Below are positions 34,444 to 45,659 of a DNA stretch of 64,000 nt, piece after piece. Within the stretch, counting starts at the first letter, position 1. Each line of letters begins with the position of its first letter. The stretch is from positions 930,001 to 994,000 of the forward strand of contig JAGYXB010001401.1 in assembly GCA_022495005.1 (NCBI GenBank), given 5' to 3'. Position numbers and translations under genes: made by a program. Below the pieces are notes generated by a model that saw only the letters and a list, made by a program, of their open reading frames with translations, ran no database searches and was not told the DNA's origin. Source of the DNA: Rhyacophila brunnea (lineage: Eukaryota > Arthropoda > Insecta > Trichoptera > Rhyacophilidae).

Positions 34444-34796
34444 TCTTATAGTATATGAAGTTGAAACTGGTGCAATGCGTAAAGAAAGATCTCCAATGCA
34501 AAATATATTGGCTTTTTGTGACTTCGGGTTCAATCTCGGTGATATCGTAATACATCTATGTAATTTTATAAAGGTTGGTATTTATCTTGGTATTTATTAA
34601 ACCTAAAACCGTTGGTTGTAGAAATAGGCCATCATTATAATATTTTAAATTTGGTTTAAAAATGGTGTCAGGGCTTAGCAACGACAGTGTTAACATTTTT
34701 AATTTATCCTTTTCCGTTAACAGTAGTAGTAAAAAAATAGAGAAATAATCACAAAAAATTAAAGTTTTTAGAAAATCGCGTGAACATAATAATATG

Positions 34797-34872
34797 TGGC
34801 CTCACCCGGAGTCAAACCTGGATCACTTTGATGCAATGCCAGTGCCTTACAAAATGGTTTACGAGAGTTACC
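34797..34872 (-). mobile_element. tRNA-derived SINE head, family 3, copy c
   Basis: On the minus strand ggtaactctcgtaaaccatt, then gtaaggcactgg, aligns with the family 3 head. Box B is ggtttgactccggg. The conserved 'ctctcgt' before box A is kept, and box A itself is degraded. Confidence 0.55.
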
Positions 34873-34879
34873 TTACTAA

Positions 34880-36640
34880 TGTGATAACTACTAAAATAAG
34901 CTATACAAGGCACGAAAATCATACATAGGTATGTTTTATAAATAATTATATTGTACCTAGTATAGAGAAAATTGAATTTCTAGTGGAAGATAAAATATTA
35001 ATCAGTTTAATGGTATACGTTTATATGGTTATGCAGAGAATTATGTGTCTGAGCAATTGCCGTTTCAGTTTTTTAGCACGTGTACTGAAGTCACTAATCT
35101 ATGTTTATGGTTTTTAATCATAACTAATGGGTATTCAAGGATTTTTGTAAAAGTCTATGTCGTTTGGCTGTTTTTTGCTTTACGTGTAATATAATTTTAT
35201 GAAATGATTACTATAACCCATATTGAATTATAATGAATAATTAAAACAATGTGAATAAATATTTATGTAGAATTATATTGTTGAATAAAAGTATGTAACC
35301 AAACAAAAAATATCAATGTAAAGTTGTGTCAACACTGGGAAAAAGTTGGTGACTTTGAAAAATATATTATATTAGTTTATTTTAACATACCTACATTATT
35401 TGAATGGGTTGTATAATGGGAATTAACAACCACATCATTTGTATTAGTATTTCCAAGATTTAATGATAAAAATCGAGCCAAGTTGCAATTTTTATATTAT
35501 TGTTTCTCATCTCGCATCTCATTCGCTGCTGACTACATAATATTTTTTAATTACCACCTTTAAATTGCACGTTAATTACATCGATCGGCTGCCTGGTAAT
35601 TACGCGCCAGGTGGGTCTTCAGCGTCTAAAGTATTAATTGTGTATACGAGTTTTACACGTGCGGACGGGGCGTAAACCCAAGATATGAAAAAAGTAGAAA
35701 AGAGTAGATATCTATACTTAATAAAAAGTATATTTTTGTTCATTGGTTTAAAGTAATTACTTTTTATTGTATATTATTCCCGTTATTCCCATTTTTATAC
35801 AGAGAATAATATTATTTATGACTGTCACAATGTATGATGTTATATAAAATGATATATTCCATAAATATATGCTTTTAGCCCAGTGTCGCGTATCGAACGT
35901 ACTACCAATTATATTGTGAATTTAAATTGAAATATAATAGACAAATTTGAAATACTAGTTTATTTATATTACAAGGTACTTACTACTGAATTTAGAATAA
36001 AAACATACCCACATTGTACCATTATGGTATTAATATCTTGGATAAATAGTTTTGTTTTATAATAATAATATAATACCTAAGTACTTGATTGTTATTATTA
36101 GAGTACATTTTATCCCCCAAAACATGACGTTGTCTATTCCAAGGTATTCTACATAATGAAAGAAAAGATAGAAAAAAAACCAGATGCTTATCAACAAGTA
36201 TATATCGCAAAGGATTTCTATTTATCCGATTTTTATCTGTTTTGAAGAAATTGATGTTTTTAAAAATAAATATAAAATACAATAATATTATGGATTATTT
36301 AAAAATATTTTCATTGGATTAGAGAAAACTTAATAATTTAAAGTTGAATGAACTATAAAATAATATTAATAATCTTGTCGGCATTTACTCGGGAGAATTA
36401 AAATTAAAAAATGATAAAATACATTATATTAAATTCTACAAGGTACAAGTCGAAAGCTATTTCGGTTGTAATACCATTGTCAAAATTACCTTGATATTTA
36501 TTTTGGAATAAAATAAACACAAATATACATATTATTCACACAGAATTTACTATTTAATTAACACATTTCAATAACATGCTAATTATATCGAATGACCAAC
36601 TAATGAGGGCACAACAGCTGTGCTGTCAGTGGTAAAAAGG
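34880..36640. other. spacer, no gene seen
   Basis: AT-rich. A short island at about 35565-35680 includes ctggtaattacgcgccagg, a near-palindrome with TAATTAC homeodomain-type words. That is at most a weak hint of a regulatory site. Nothing else was recognised. Confidence 0.35.
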
Positions 36641-36642
36641 TA

Positions 36643-37020
36643 ATACTATTGACTGAAGGTACTTGATGGAATTTTAATTTAAATTCTAATAGATTTAAGT
36701 TTTGTACTATTTCATTTGAGTCGTTTTTTGCGACTCCTTGAATGTAGTATTTATTGATTATTATTTGATGATCCATTATTAGGGTCTTTAGGAAGTATAC
36801 ACATATTAATTGTATTATTAGTGATAGGGGTTTTTTATATTTGTTATATTATTTTTATTATTTGTTATATAACTGAGAAATAATTATTTTAATTGTTGTC
36901 AGTGTCAGTGTGTATTTACCTTTTGCTGTGTGCACATAATGCCTGAAGATGCCGAAAGGCGAAACCAGGGTCGCAAAAAACGACTCAAATGGAATAGTAC
37001 AAAACTTAAATCCATTATAA
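36643..37020 (+). mobile_element. Penelope-like terminal repeat with hammerhead ribozyme (family R3)
   Basis: The segment is shared with 31083-31730. Within it the arms 36688-36733 and 36971-37016 are reverse complements at 44 of 46 positions. The inner side of the right arm begins at the cleavage triplet of the hammerhead motif at 36940-36975. Inverted flanks combined with a minimal hammerhead are described for Penelope-like retroelements. No reverse transcriptase or GIY-YIG nuclease frame is present, so only a terminal fragment remains. The family assignment is an inference from the ribozyme and the repeat layout. Confidence 0.65.
36940..36975 (+). ncRNA. minimal hammerhead ribozyme motif
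   Basis: All parts of a type I hammerhead can be laid out in order. Stem I is TGC (36940-36942) pairing with GCA (36973-36975). The core CTGAAGA (36943-36949, CUGANGA consensus) is followed by one T. Stem II is GCC-gaaa-GGC (36951-36960). The core GAA (36961-36963) follows. Stem III is ACC/GGT with loop AG (36964-36971). Cleavage is expected after C36972 in the GTC triplet. Stems I and III are very short, as in Penelope-type hammerheads, which are thought to act as dimers. The extra T after the core differs from the strict consensus. Activity is not shown. The decayed copies at 31.67 and 48.91 kb support an element-borne motif. Confidence 0.7.
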
Positions 37021-37024
37021 CATA

Positions 37025-39350
37025 CCTACATAATATGTGTTTAATGAAGGTGATATAATTTAAGTTGATTTATGCTACAATAAGTATCATAATAATAGTA
37101 TATTATAGTCATATAGATTTATTGTATATTTTAATATTACGTCTTTGATAAAATGTAATAATCCAGAAGAGACGAATGTCACCCCAGTATACTGCTAACA
37201 AAGGGTATTCTAACCTATGCAAGATACCATGGTCAAAATAATTACGTCTTGACGATAACATTGTTGTTAAAAATATTTCCAGACATTATTTTGCCTCGTT
37301 ATTACGAGAAACATTTCAGACACTTATTCTGCCTTCACAATAGAAATGTTTATACCTTGAAATGTAAACATCTGAAAAATGAAGTGGCTTAAATCAAAAA
37401 AAGATAAATACAAAATAAATAAAACAAACATCTTCTTATTTTAATCAAATTTAATGAAAAAATACTTTCAATTAGTATTTTTGTTACAATTCTGGTGATC
37501 TAAATTTTAGTCGGCTTTAGTGAGATGAAGATTCTATCTGAAGATTTATTCAACCAACTTTCTCATGTATTCACATATTGCATAGTGTAACAAATTAAAT
37601 AAAACACAATATATAGTATTTATTTCACTTAATTTAATAATAATAAATGTCAGTTTAGTCCTATTTAAAGGGGCAACATCAACATATACAATAATGTAGA
37701 TGTTTATAATAATAAATTTAGAGGCTAAATATTTTTTTTTATTCAACAGATGATGAACAAAACTTAAGAATCTTTATTATAAAATTTTCAAAGATTTTTT
37801 TCTAATAAGTATTTCATATCTGAGGTGTTGTAAAATGATGTATGCGAAATGATTTTTTCAAAAAATGAATAATATTTATTTAAAATTGTGAGAAATTTTC
37901 TGTTAAAATATTACTAAATAAAATATACATAGCTTTTCAGAAAACATTATTATAATCGTATTGTTGTAGGTATGTAAGCTACATAAAGTGAATGTGATTC
38001 ATTCATAATAATATAATAATCCAACTTATGAGGAATAAAACGAATCATTACCAATTTGAATACAATAAATGGTCATTAACAAAACATATTGTATTTTAAA
38101 ATTTAAATTAAATATTACATTATTAAAACCTTATTGTAATAAAAAATTTTGAACTAGGTTTGCGAGTGTGTTAATTATTTGAACAACATATTATTTGAAG
38201 TAAAGCCTTATGGTGGAGATCGCTTTTTTTGATTCTGCTTTGTTTTAGGCAGTATGGATATTATTATCTAACAGTAACAAGATATCTTTATTTGAGTACA
38301 TATTCCTCCTCTTTAATTTATTTGTAGTGCAAATGAGAACTTTTTTATGATTGCTAGTGTTCATCTGTATGTTTTAAATATATTATGAAATTTCGAAATT
38401 CGAAATACAAAATTTAATTTATATGCAAAAACTGTGTATTCATGCATAAAAGTATTGAATCAAATGTGTTATTATTAGTTTACGAAGCCTTTTATAGGTA
38501 GTAATGCATTTTTTAGGTAGACAGAGTTGGTGTGTTGGAAAATTCAATATAACTTAAAATATTATTTTTTAACATGGTAATCATTGATGTATGGCAGTAA
38601 TGAAAGAATAAATTAATATTATAAGATTATACTTAATGTATTTTTATTGTAACAAGCTTCATGTTCTTAAAAATTGTAGTACAACCAAGTATATAAAAGT
38701 GTACAAGATTATTTGACTTTTGTGGAAAGAGTTCAAATGCACGTCGAACAAGTTTGTATTAAAAAAAAAACTAAGTAACATCAAATAAAATCTTTAGAGT
38801 TACCTTATCTAACAAAGAACTAAACAAATTCAAGAAAATATATACATAGACGCAAAAGCTCATAAAACATCTGTTCTACGAAGACGACTTAGGCCATTTT
38901 AGTTTTGAAAGGCTCGTGTTTGGACGGAAATGAGCTACGGAGGGTGGCAATGCCTTTGCTCGGAATAATGAGGGATTTTATTATTGTACTTACGTCAAGT
39001 TGGCTCCAGAAAGTAGGGCGGCATCTTAAATAATAACATGATAGTGTGAATTCCTTTGGCTTTTTCTGTTTGTATAATGTTTTTTTTTTTGAAAATATTA
39101 TAAACAGTTAATAATTGTACACGCAAGTGACAATGAGTAAGCAAATAAATTATGTGTAAGTACTATTACATAATTAGATTGTTTTTAATTTAACAAAATA
39201 TAGATGAAAACATTAACCAAATTAATTGATAATAATCGTGAATGATAGAAGGGTGGAGCAAATCGGGTATACATACGGTTACTATACTTTTTTTTTTTTT
39301 TTTAATATTTATAGTGTTGGACCTTTTTCCTCTTACGTTGTGATTATATT
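37025..39350. other. spacer, no gene seen
   Basis: Very AT-rich with no recognisable gene or repeat. The frame at 37546-37746 (minus) is Ile/Lys-rich and unremarkable. A slightly GC-richer patch lies at 38870-39060. Confidence 0.4.
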
Positions 39351-39354
39351 GAGA

Positions 39355-39765
39355 TGCATGTCTCGTATTATCACGCTGTCACGGCGACAAATTTGGTCTA
39401 TCGTTTCATCATTTGGCAGAATATTTTGAACGAACACGATCTCTGTAAATTCAATGATGGAGTAAACCTAGTAACAAGTCTCTATTAATTAAATAATATT
39501 TTGAACATAACCCAACCCGTAGACTATAGATAATAAACAACATTCTTATAGAAAATACATAGTGCCAACCGCTAAAAACAAAAAACACGTGATTTTGACA
39601 TGAATCTAAAATGTGTAGGCATGTAGAAAATGATAAAAAAAATAATCATTGAGTCATGCAGGTGTCGATCCTGTGTAGTACAACGTGAGGTAACCTCATT
39701 GTTATTCTGGTGATTTCGGCAGATTTTGTCAATGTTCGTTTAAAGGTTTATAATGTACTACGGGA
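39355..39765 (+). repeat. dispersed repeat family R2, copy 1 (interrupted)
   Basis: The left part (attatcacgctgtcac through ctctgtaaattcaatgatgg, about 39365-39456) and the right part (attctggtgatttcggcaga onward, about 39703-39765) match two adjacent segments of 47010-47215. In that copy they are separated by only about 35 bp. The extra 190 bp or so here is probably an insertion or rearrangement. Class unknown. Confidence 0.55.
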
Positions 39766-40555
39766 TGAAAGTATCATAAATAAGGTTTACAATAAAATAA
39801 AATCAGAATCCTTAATTTAATACTGTATTAATACTCATCGTGGCTTTATCTGTCTGACTTTTATTTAGGTATGCTTATATACTGTAGTCTAGAATCTTTT
39901 TATATTTCGACTACGTTTTTCTCCAGACTACAGCAATAATAAAAACTCTGTCATTATTGGTAGTCCTGTGCGTCCCTGATAACACTACTACTCTCATTCT
40001 AGTCTTTACTTTAGGTGCCAATTTCTGCACTTTAAATATTTATAGGAATGTATTATTTATATTATCATTATACTGTGAACTTTGTAATGTAAAATGAATT
40101 GAAAAAGTGTAATAATAAATACAATCAAGATATAAAACGTAAGATACACAGATAATATTTTAGGAATTTGGAATACAATGTCTTTCTTTTACTTTCGAAA
40201 AATGCATTTCGAAGTTGTTTTGGGGCTGTTGAGAGTATTGTAGGTAAAACTTTCTAAAATCAATGTCATGAATAGCGGAAAAAATACAAATTCTTCAGGC
40301 AAGTAGAATATTACTTCTTCTTATCCTTCGTCAGAACCTCACAACTGAGTATCGTGACCTGGATGATTTGGCTGTTGAACAGCCTATGAACGAGTTGGCT
40401 CCACTTTTATGGAACTATGGATACGCAACACCTGTAGGATGGATAAATGACATATCGGAACAATAGACGATTCTAATAATTATGATCGTTAAACCACACG
40501 CATTCGATAACCACATTTTTCCACAGGAAATACTTTGTCGGTGAACACCCTTAGT
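39766..40555. other. spacer, no gene seen
   Basis: No gene was recognised. The block at about 40320-40470 is less AT-rich but gives no identifiable protein in any frame. Confidence 0.35.
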
Positions 40556-40564
40556 TATTTATAC

Positions 40565-40983
40565 CCGTGTCCGGAAACTTACATGTATGTAGTTCACCGT
40601 ATAATACTTCACCGTGAAATGTTGTATTGGAAATTAATACATAGCCATATATTAAAGACCGCCCAACCTCTTTGGGTCGCATAGTACTGGCAAACAATTC
40701 ATGTCTAAATAAAACATGGTTCTTGTCGGCTTACACTTTACAGGAAGCCAGTAGCAAACAAAATTTGAAAATATCCAATATACTGGATTATTTGATAGGT
40801 TATGTTAGTTTTACGTTCTTGAATTCATGAATTTTGCAAAATCAGCTATGAAAATTTAATAAATGTTCATATTAAATCTAATAAAATTGGAGACCGTATA
40901 GTATACGGCTATCTCTTTCCGATAAGAAAACTCACGGCGAACTGTGCACCGGTGAAATGTTTTACGCACCACTAACATATAAC
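40565..40983 (+). mobile_element. foldback (MITE) family F, copy C
   Basis: The element starts CCGTGTCCGGAAACTTACATG and ends with tttacgcaccactaacatat followed by aac. It is flanked by a 9-bp direct repeat with one difference (tatttatac at 40556-40564, tatttacac at 40984-40992). The body parallels copies A and B (gcccaacctctttgggtcg, tgtctaaataaaaca, gttcttgtcgg, tatactggattatttgatag). The TTAGG-like run is almost eroded (ggttatgttagtttt). Confidence 0.78.
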
Positions 40984-41284
40984 TATTTACACCTATAAAT
41001 AAGCCATAGAGTGTCAAAGCGAATAGTGTCTGGGTATGAAACATTTTTCTAAAAAAGCGCGGTATTCAGTGGCATTTGATGAATTTACTAACCTTGCTCC
41101 CCCTGATCCCTTAAAAATAATTAAAAAATATTATGAATATTTTTTAAAAATGGACTCCCAAACCATTTCTATATGCGCGCGTCTGAGTCTTCTAACGTTA
41201 TATAACTTAGTTGAGCCTAGACTAAAAGAGTTTTTACTACCTTAGGTACTAAATAAATTGACTAAATGTTACGTAATAAGCGTT

Positions 41285-41500
41285 CATGGAAATTAGGTTA
41301 AAATAGTCAATCAGCCCACTGAAATAACTTGAGTAACGCTTGTCTTCCAATTGATATAATTTGTATACATTCCCAGAGGGTGTGATTTGTATAATATTTT
41401 GGACTGTATAATTTAGGAAACAATAATATACAATTTAATTTGCAACTGGAATATATCAATACCTGAAGCGAGTTTGTTGAATATAGTGCTTCCAAATTTT
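41285..41500 (-). mobile_element. non-LTR retrotransposon tail, weak copy
   Basis: The words ggaatatatcaatacctgaa and gcgagtttgttgaatatag parallel the 29.47 kb block (ggaatatatcaatatcagaa, gcgatttcattaaacatgg). The rest is too diverged to align by eye. Confidence 0.35.
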
Positions 41501-42399
41501 CATTATTAAAAGCGAATCAATTGTATAAAGAAGGCCAATGGTTCTTAAATCTTTTCGTTATAAAGTACACTAAATTAAAAAAAAAACAAATAAAGGCTCT
41601 CCGAATATTTTTAGCAAAAAAATATATACAGTGGAATCACTATAGTAATTATAAGTATACAGAGAACAGGATAGGACAAAATGGCGGTTTTTTTGAGAAC
41701 ACAAATGTTATTAAAATAATAAAATTACTTTGTCTTGGTTTATTCAGTTACTTGACATAATAAAAGGTGCAAAAAATATTGAACTTAATAAATTAAGATA
41801 AATTATTTATTCTGCTGAGGACGAGATGCCTGAATATCTGATAAAGAACGCCAGTCTCTTCAATATTAAACAAGCAAAGACAACTTAGTATTCAGTACTG
41901 AAATAACTGGATGTTTTTGAATTTGAAATTGAATTTTCTATATTTTTGTATAAATATAGAAAATTACACAATACCTACTACGTTGAATTGTGCGATTATG
42001 GTTTGAAATAATAATATATTTTTCTCGTTTCAAATCCAGAAGTATTTTACGGCTCCCTAAAATTAACACTACGGGCCACTAAAGACCGCGTCTCACAGTT
42101 TCAGAAGCAGTACTTTCAGGGAAATATAAAACTGGTGCTTTTGATTTCTTATATAGACCAAGACAATATGGAGATTAATAGAAGTGGTGAAATTGCTAAA
42201 ATTGTTTTATAAATTTTCCAATTTATGAAGTACAGTAGTTATCAAAGATGATTATTGATAAAATGGTTACAGTAAATGTAAAAAAAGTTAATAATAAATT
42301 TTGACTGGCGTCGGACGTCGGTTACGATAAAACAAAATAAATAATTTCATTTTCCTTGATTGATTATACAACGTATCGTCTTTTAACTAAAGGAATTTT
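41500..42399. other. spacer, no gene seen
   Basis: AT-rich DNA upstream of the RTE insertion. The open frame at 41521-41760 (plus) has no recognisable motif. Confidence 0.4.
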
Positions 42400-42416
42400 A
42401 ATTAGGTATATCATCA

Positions 42417-43860
42417 TCATCACTGCTGGATGAAGGCCTCCCTAAGTTTTCTCCAACTCTTTCGGTCATGTGTCGTTCGTTGCCACGTATTTCCGCCGAA
42501 TTTTACCAGTTCGTCAATCCAGCGGCTTTTAGGGCGACCCTGTGGCCGTTTCGTGCCTCTTGGGTACCACTGGATGACGGCATTTGTCCAGCGGCCGTCC
42601 TTTTGGCGAGCAATGTGCCCCGCCCATCTCCATTTCAGCTGTTTGGCAACGTCTATTACATCGCGTACTCTTGTCTGCTTCCTAACCCATTCGTTTCTCT
42701 TACGGTCCTTTCGCGTGATGCCCAACATACACCTCTTCATGCCTCGCTGTGTGACTCTTAGCCTTTGGACATCTCTCGTGTTGAGGGTCTACGTCTCGCA
42801 GCCATACGTGAGCACGGGTAGCACATATTGGTTGAACACCCTACGCTTAAGACATAATGGTAGGTCACTCTTGAAGACACTATTCAGACATCCGAAAGCA
42901 CTCCATCCCAGCTTTGTTATTCGAGCAATTTCATCGTGCATGCTTCCGTCTATGGACACCTGCTGTCCGAGATAGACGTAGCTGCTGACTTGCTCGAGTT
43001 GGGTGCCAGAAATACAGATAATCGCAGGGTCCGAAAAACAGTTCCTCATCACTTTTGTCTTTGAGACATTTATCTTTAGACCGACCGTTTGACTGACATC
43101 CGCGAGTTCTTGCATTCTACCTTGGAGGTTTTTCGGGTCTTGTGAGAGTATAACAATATCATCTGCAAAGCGCAGGTGACTGAAGTGCTCCCCATTAATT
43201 GGAACACCTTTTTCCTCCAAATCAACTTTCCTGAATAAGTCCTCAAGAGTAGCAGGGAATAGTTTAAATGAAATGTTATCACCTTGCCGGACACCTTTGT
43301 TAATGGGGAATTTACACGACCGTTTGTGGAGTTTCACGCATGCTGTGGCATCACTGTATATACTGTTAAATATGTTTATGTAGCGTCTGGAAATTCCTTG
43401 ATTGCTAAGGGCGTCTATAATTGAGAATTTTTTGATGGAATCAAACGCCTTTTCATAGTCTATAAAACCAAGATATAATGGCAGTTTGTACTCCTGGTAG
43501 CGCTCTATGATTTCCCTGACGAGCTGTATATGATCCATAGTACTGTAGCCTCTTCTGAATCCGGCTTGCTCTCTTGGTTGGTTCTCGTCTAGAACTGTTT
43601 CGAGACGGTATTTATACGTATGTACATAGATGGAGAGTATTTTCGTGAAAACCTTATACAGAATTGGCAGTAGACTAATTGGTCGATAGTTTTTCAGATC
43701 TTCAGTGTCTCTGTTGAGAACATCGATAGTCAGCCCATCTTTTCCCGGGGCTTTCCCACTTTTCATGCACATTATAGCATATTCCACTTCTGTGGTAGTA
43801 ACCTCGGGAAAAGGATCTCCATATTCTCCGTTCATCGGAGGATCTGAATTGATGTCAGTG
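42417..43860 (-). pseudogene. reverse transcriptase and C-terminal tail of the RTE element
   Basis: Numbering from the Met at 43835, the order is KSGKAPGKDG (26-34), NYRPISLL (49-56), QAGFRRGYSTMDH (90-102), FIDYEKAFD with the first catalytic Asp (124-132), GVRQGD (181-186), FADD with the catalytic Asp pair (223-226) and GLKINVSKTK (254-263). Only about 15 residues separate the GKDG block from NYRPIS, whereas the family normally has several dozen, so an internal in-frame deletion is likely. A TAG at 42789-42791 stops the frame after TYGCET, but the same frame continues to 42420 as the tail (MLGITRKDRKRNEW, LKWRWAGHIARQ, SWRKLREAFIQQ). The TAG is probably a mutated Trp codon. This is the best-preserved coding sequence in the window. 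Confidence 0.93.
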
Positions 43861-44184
43861 TCATCTTTGTATAGCGCTGTAAAATTCTACAACAGTGTCT
43901 AGTAGATGATCCCAGTTACGCACGATACTTCCATCTTGCGCTTTTAGTGTCGTGATCTGCCGTCTCCCTATTGACAGATGCTGCTTGTTCTTATGTAAGC
44001 TCCTTCCTGATACAACAATTGATTTTACAAGGTTCATATTGAACTTACGAAGATCTTCTCGTATGTTTTTACGTAGAGTTTTGCACAGCGTAGAGTACTC
44101 AAGATCATTTGCAACTTGTTGCTTGCTTTTTGTACTCCTACGTAGCTTCATAAGATCCAACGTTTCCTTTGAAAGTTTGTTTAA
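43861..44184 (-). pseudogene. linker between endonuclease and reverse transcriptase (RTE)
   Basis: This continues the endonuclease frame after the TGA. The sequence contains KLSKETLDLMKLRR and RRQITTLKAQDGSIVRNWD, a basic, helix-prone linker typical of RTE ORF2. The open frame stops at 43861 after EFYSAIQR. The reverse-transcriptase frame resumes one base out of register upstream of 43835, where LYKDDTDIN-like codons overlap. A single-base deletion near 43870 explains this. Confidence 0.82.
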
Positions 44185-44996
44185 TCATTCAACCACAGCA
44201 GCAACTGTCTTTTCCAAAGATTCTACAATAATTTTTGTTATTGCCTCGGTATTTTGTAGGGAGATGGGGTCATTTTCAGCCTGGAAAGCCGCTAGCTTGT
44301 CCTCCATCTCTTGTTGGAATTCGACTCTGCTCCTCAAGCCTCTGCGGACTCTGGGCTTCTGCATCAGTTTGGATCTCTCACGTTTGATATTAAATCGTAC
44401 TTTACACCTTACCATTCGGTGGTCGCTGCCAGTATTAAATCTGTTAATGACTGTGCAGTCTAGAAAAATATCCTTCTTGTCGGTGAGGATGTAGTCAATT
44501 TTGCTGGTTCGTTTTGCTGGGCTTCGCCATGTCCATTTTTGGGAAGGCTTATTTTTGAAGAATGAGTTCATGATGTAGAGATTGTGGTTTTCCGAAAACT
44601 CCACTACCATGTCTTCTCGGCCATCCCTGGTGCCATGTCCGAAGTACCCGACCGCTACATCATCCTGGTGTTGGGATCCGATTTGTGCATTAAAGTCCCC
44701 CATGATGATAGTGAAGTGACATTTCTGTTTATTTTTCAACGTACTGATTTCTTCATATATCTTATCCACTTCTTCATCAGGTGAGTTTTGAGTGGGCGCA
44801 TAAACTTGAAAAAGCAGAATTTGGTATCTTTTGCTGAGCTGAAGTGTTAAACTTGCTACTCTATCTGAGGAGAAATCAAATTCAACTATGCGATCTTTCC
44901 AGAGTTTGTGGATTAAAAATTCGACACCGCTTGTGCGTCCGGTCTTAGTCTCATTATAACAGAGTACATGTCCGCTGTGGAGATTGACGATAATTA
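44185..44996 (-). pseudogene. AP-like endonuclease domain of the RTE element (truncated)
   Basis: The domain nicks target DNA to prime reverse transcription. The open frame extends to 45096, but its first 33 codons lie outside the element (target duplication, spacer and the antisense side of the neighbouring RTE fragment), so the apparent Met start is not real. Counting from that Met, the conserved blocks are GDFNA at residues 133-137, WTWRSP at 188-193, IDYIL at 200-204 and SDHRMV at 224-229, matching the catalytic and binding motifs of APE-type endonucleases. The N-terminal catalytic blocks are lost by 5' truncation. The frame ends in a TGA at 44185-44187. The sequence continues in the same frame into the linker, so this is a point nonsense mutation, probably CGA to TGA. 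Confidence 0.9.
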
Positions 44997-45031
44997 AATT
45001 AGGTATATAAACGTAGTTATTAAAAATAATT

Positions 45032-45643
45032 GCCATTGATTGGCCAATGGCACTCAGATCGAACGGGTAGAGAGCTACATCTACCTGGGACAACAAGTGT
45101 CTATATAGATGGATGTATATTTGATGAAATATTTCGCAGAGTAAAGCTAGGCTAGAGTGCTTTTGGCCACCTGAATAATATCTTCAAAAGTAAACTTCTA
45201 CTGTACCTAAAGCGCAAAGTGTTCAACCAGTGTGTGCTTCCCTTGATCAGATATGCGTGTGAAACATGGACCCTAAGTAAAAGAGAGATCCAGAAACTTA
45301 GAGTAGCACAACGTGGTATGGAGAGGTGCATGCGGGCATAACGCGAAAGGACAAAAAGAGGAATGAGTGGATAAGGAAACAGACAAAGGTTTGTGATGTA
45401 ATAAGTTTATTAAAAGCCTTAAATAGAGATAGGCTAGACACATAGCTCGAAGAAGAAACAATCGTGGAACAAAGCTATTCATCCAGTGGTATCCAAGAAG
45501 TACAAAGTAAAAATCGATGAAATGATAAAGTTCTGCGGAAGTACGTGGCAACGCAATGCACAGGACCGAGAAAAGTGGAAGCAGTTTGAAGAGGCCTTCA
45601 TCCAGCAGTAGATATATTCAGGCTGATGATGATGATGATGATG
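45032..45643 (+). mobile_element. second RTE-type insertion, 3' fragment (612 bp)
   Basis: A perfect 13-bp direct repeat ATTAAAAATAATT (45019-45031 and 45644-45656) bounds the element. The translation starts at GTQIERVESYIYLGQQVSI, matching GTQLEQVSSYVYLGQQVSI in the minus-strand copy. It then follows the same C-terminal tail with stops and small indels, and ends in (GAT)n at 45624-45643. It is 5' truncated within the thumb region, so it has no catalytic boxes. It lies only 10 bp from the duplication of the opposite element and points away from it. Confidence 0.92.
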
Positions 45644-45659
45644 ATTAAAAATAATTAAC

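Larger units (their letters stand above)
42412..44996 (-). mobile_element. RTE-type non-LTR retrotransposon, 5' truncated (2585 bp)
   Basis: The boundaries come from a perfect 12-bp direct repeat AATTAGGTATAT at 42400-42411 and 44997-45008. On the minus strand the element carries, in order, an AP-type endonuclease (lacking its N-terminal part), a linker, a reverse transcriptase and a basic C-terminal tail. It ends in a short (GAT)n tract, the usual RTE-clade 3' end. The 5' truncation is typical of incomplete target-primed reverse transcription. The reading frame is broken by two in-frame stops (44185-44187 and 42789-42791) and one frameshift near 43865-43880. The copy cannot make its protein. 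Confidence 0.92.

Noticed and set aside
34229..34600. 123-codon plus-strand open frame as a gene
   Set aside because: It begins inside foldback copy E, crosses its right end and has no recognisable domain. The codon content is that of AT-rich chance sequence.
41036..41245. 69-codon open frame as a small host gene
   Set aside because: No motif, splice or conservation evidence. It starts just outside a foldback element and includes an AT-rich palindrome.
42430..42975. 181-codon plus-strand open frame as a gene
   Set aside because: It is antisense to the RTE reverse-transcriptase tail, which has recognisable conserved motifs on the minus strand.
43952..44494. 180-codon plus-strand open frame as a gene
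   Set aside because: It is antisense to the RTE endonuclease and linker, with no motif of its own.
42412..45643. Single twin-primed (5'-inverted) retrotransposon
   Set aside because: Both parts have their own (GAT)n 3' tail and their own flanking duplication.
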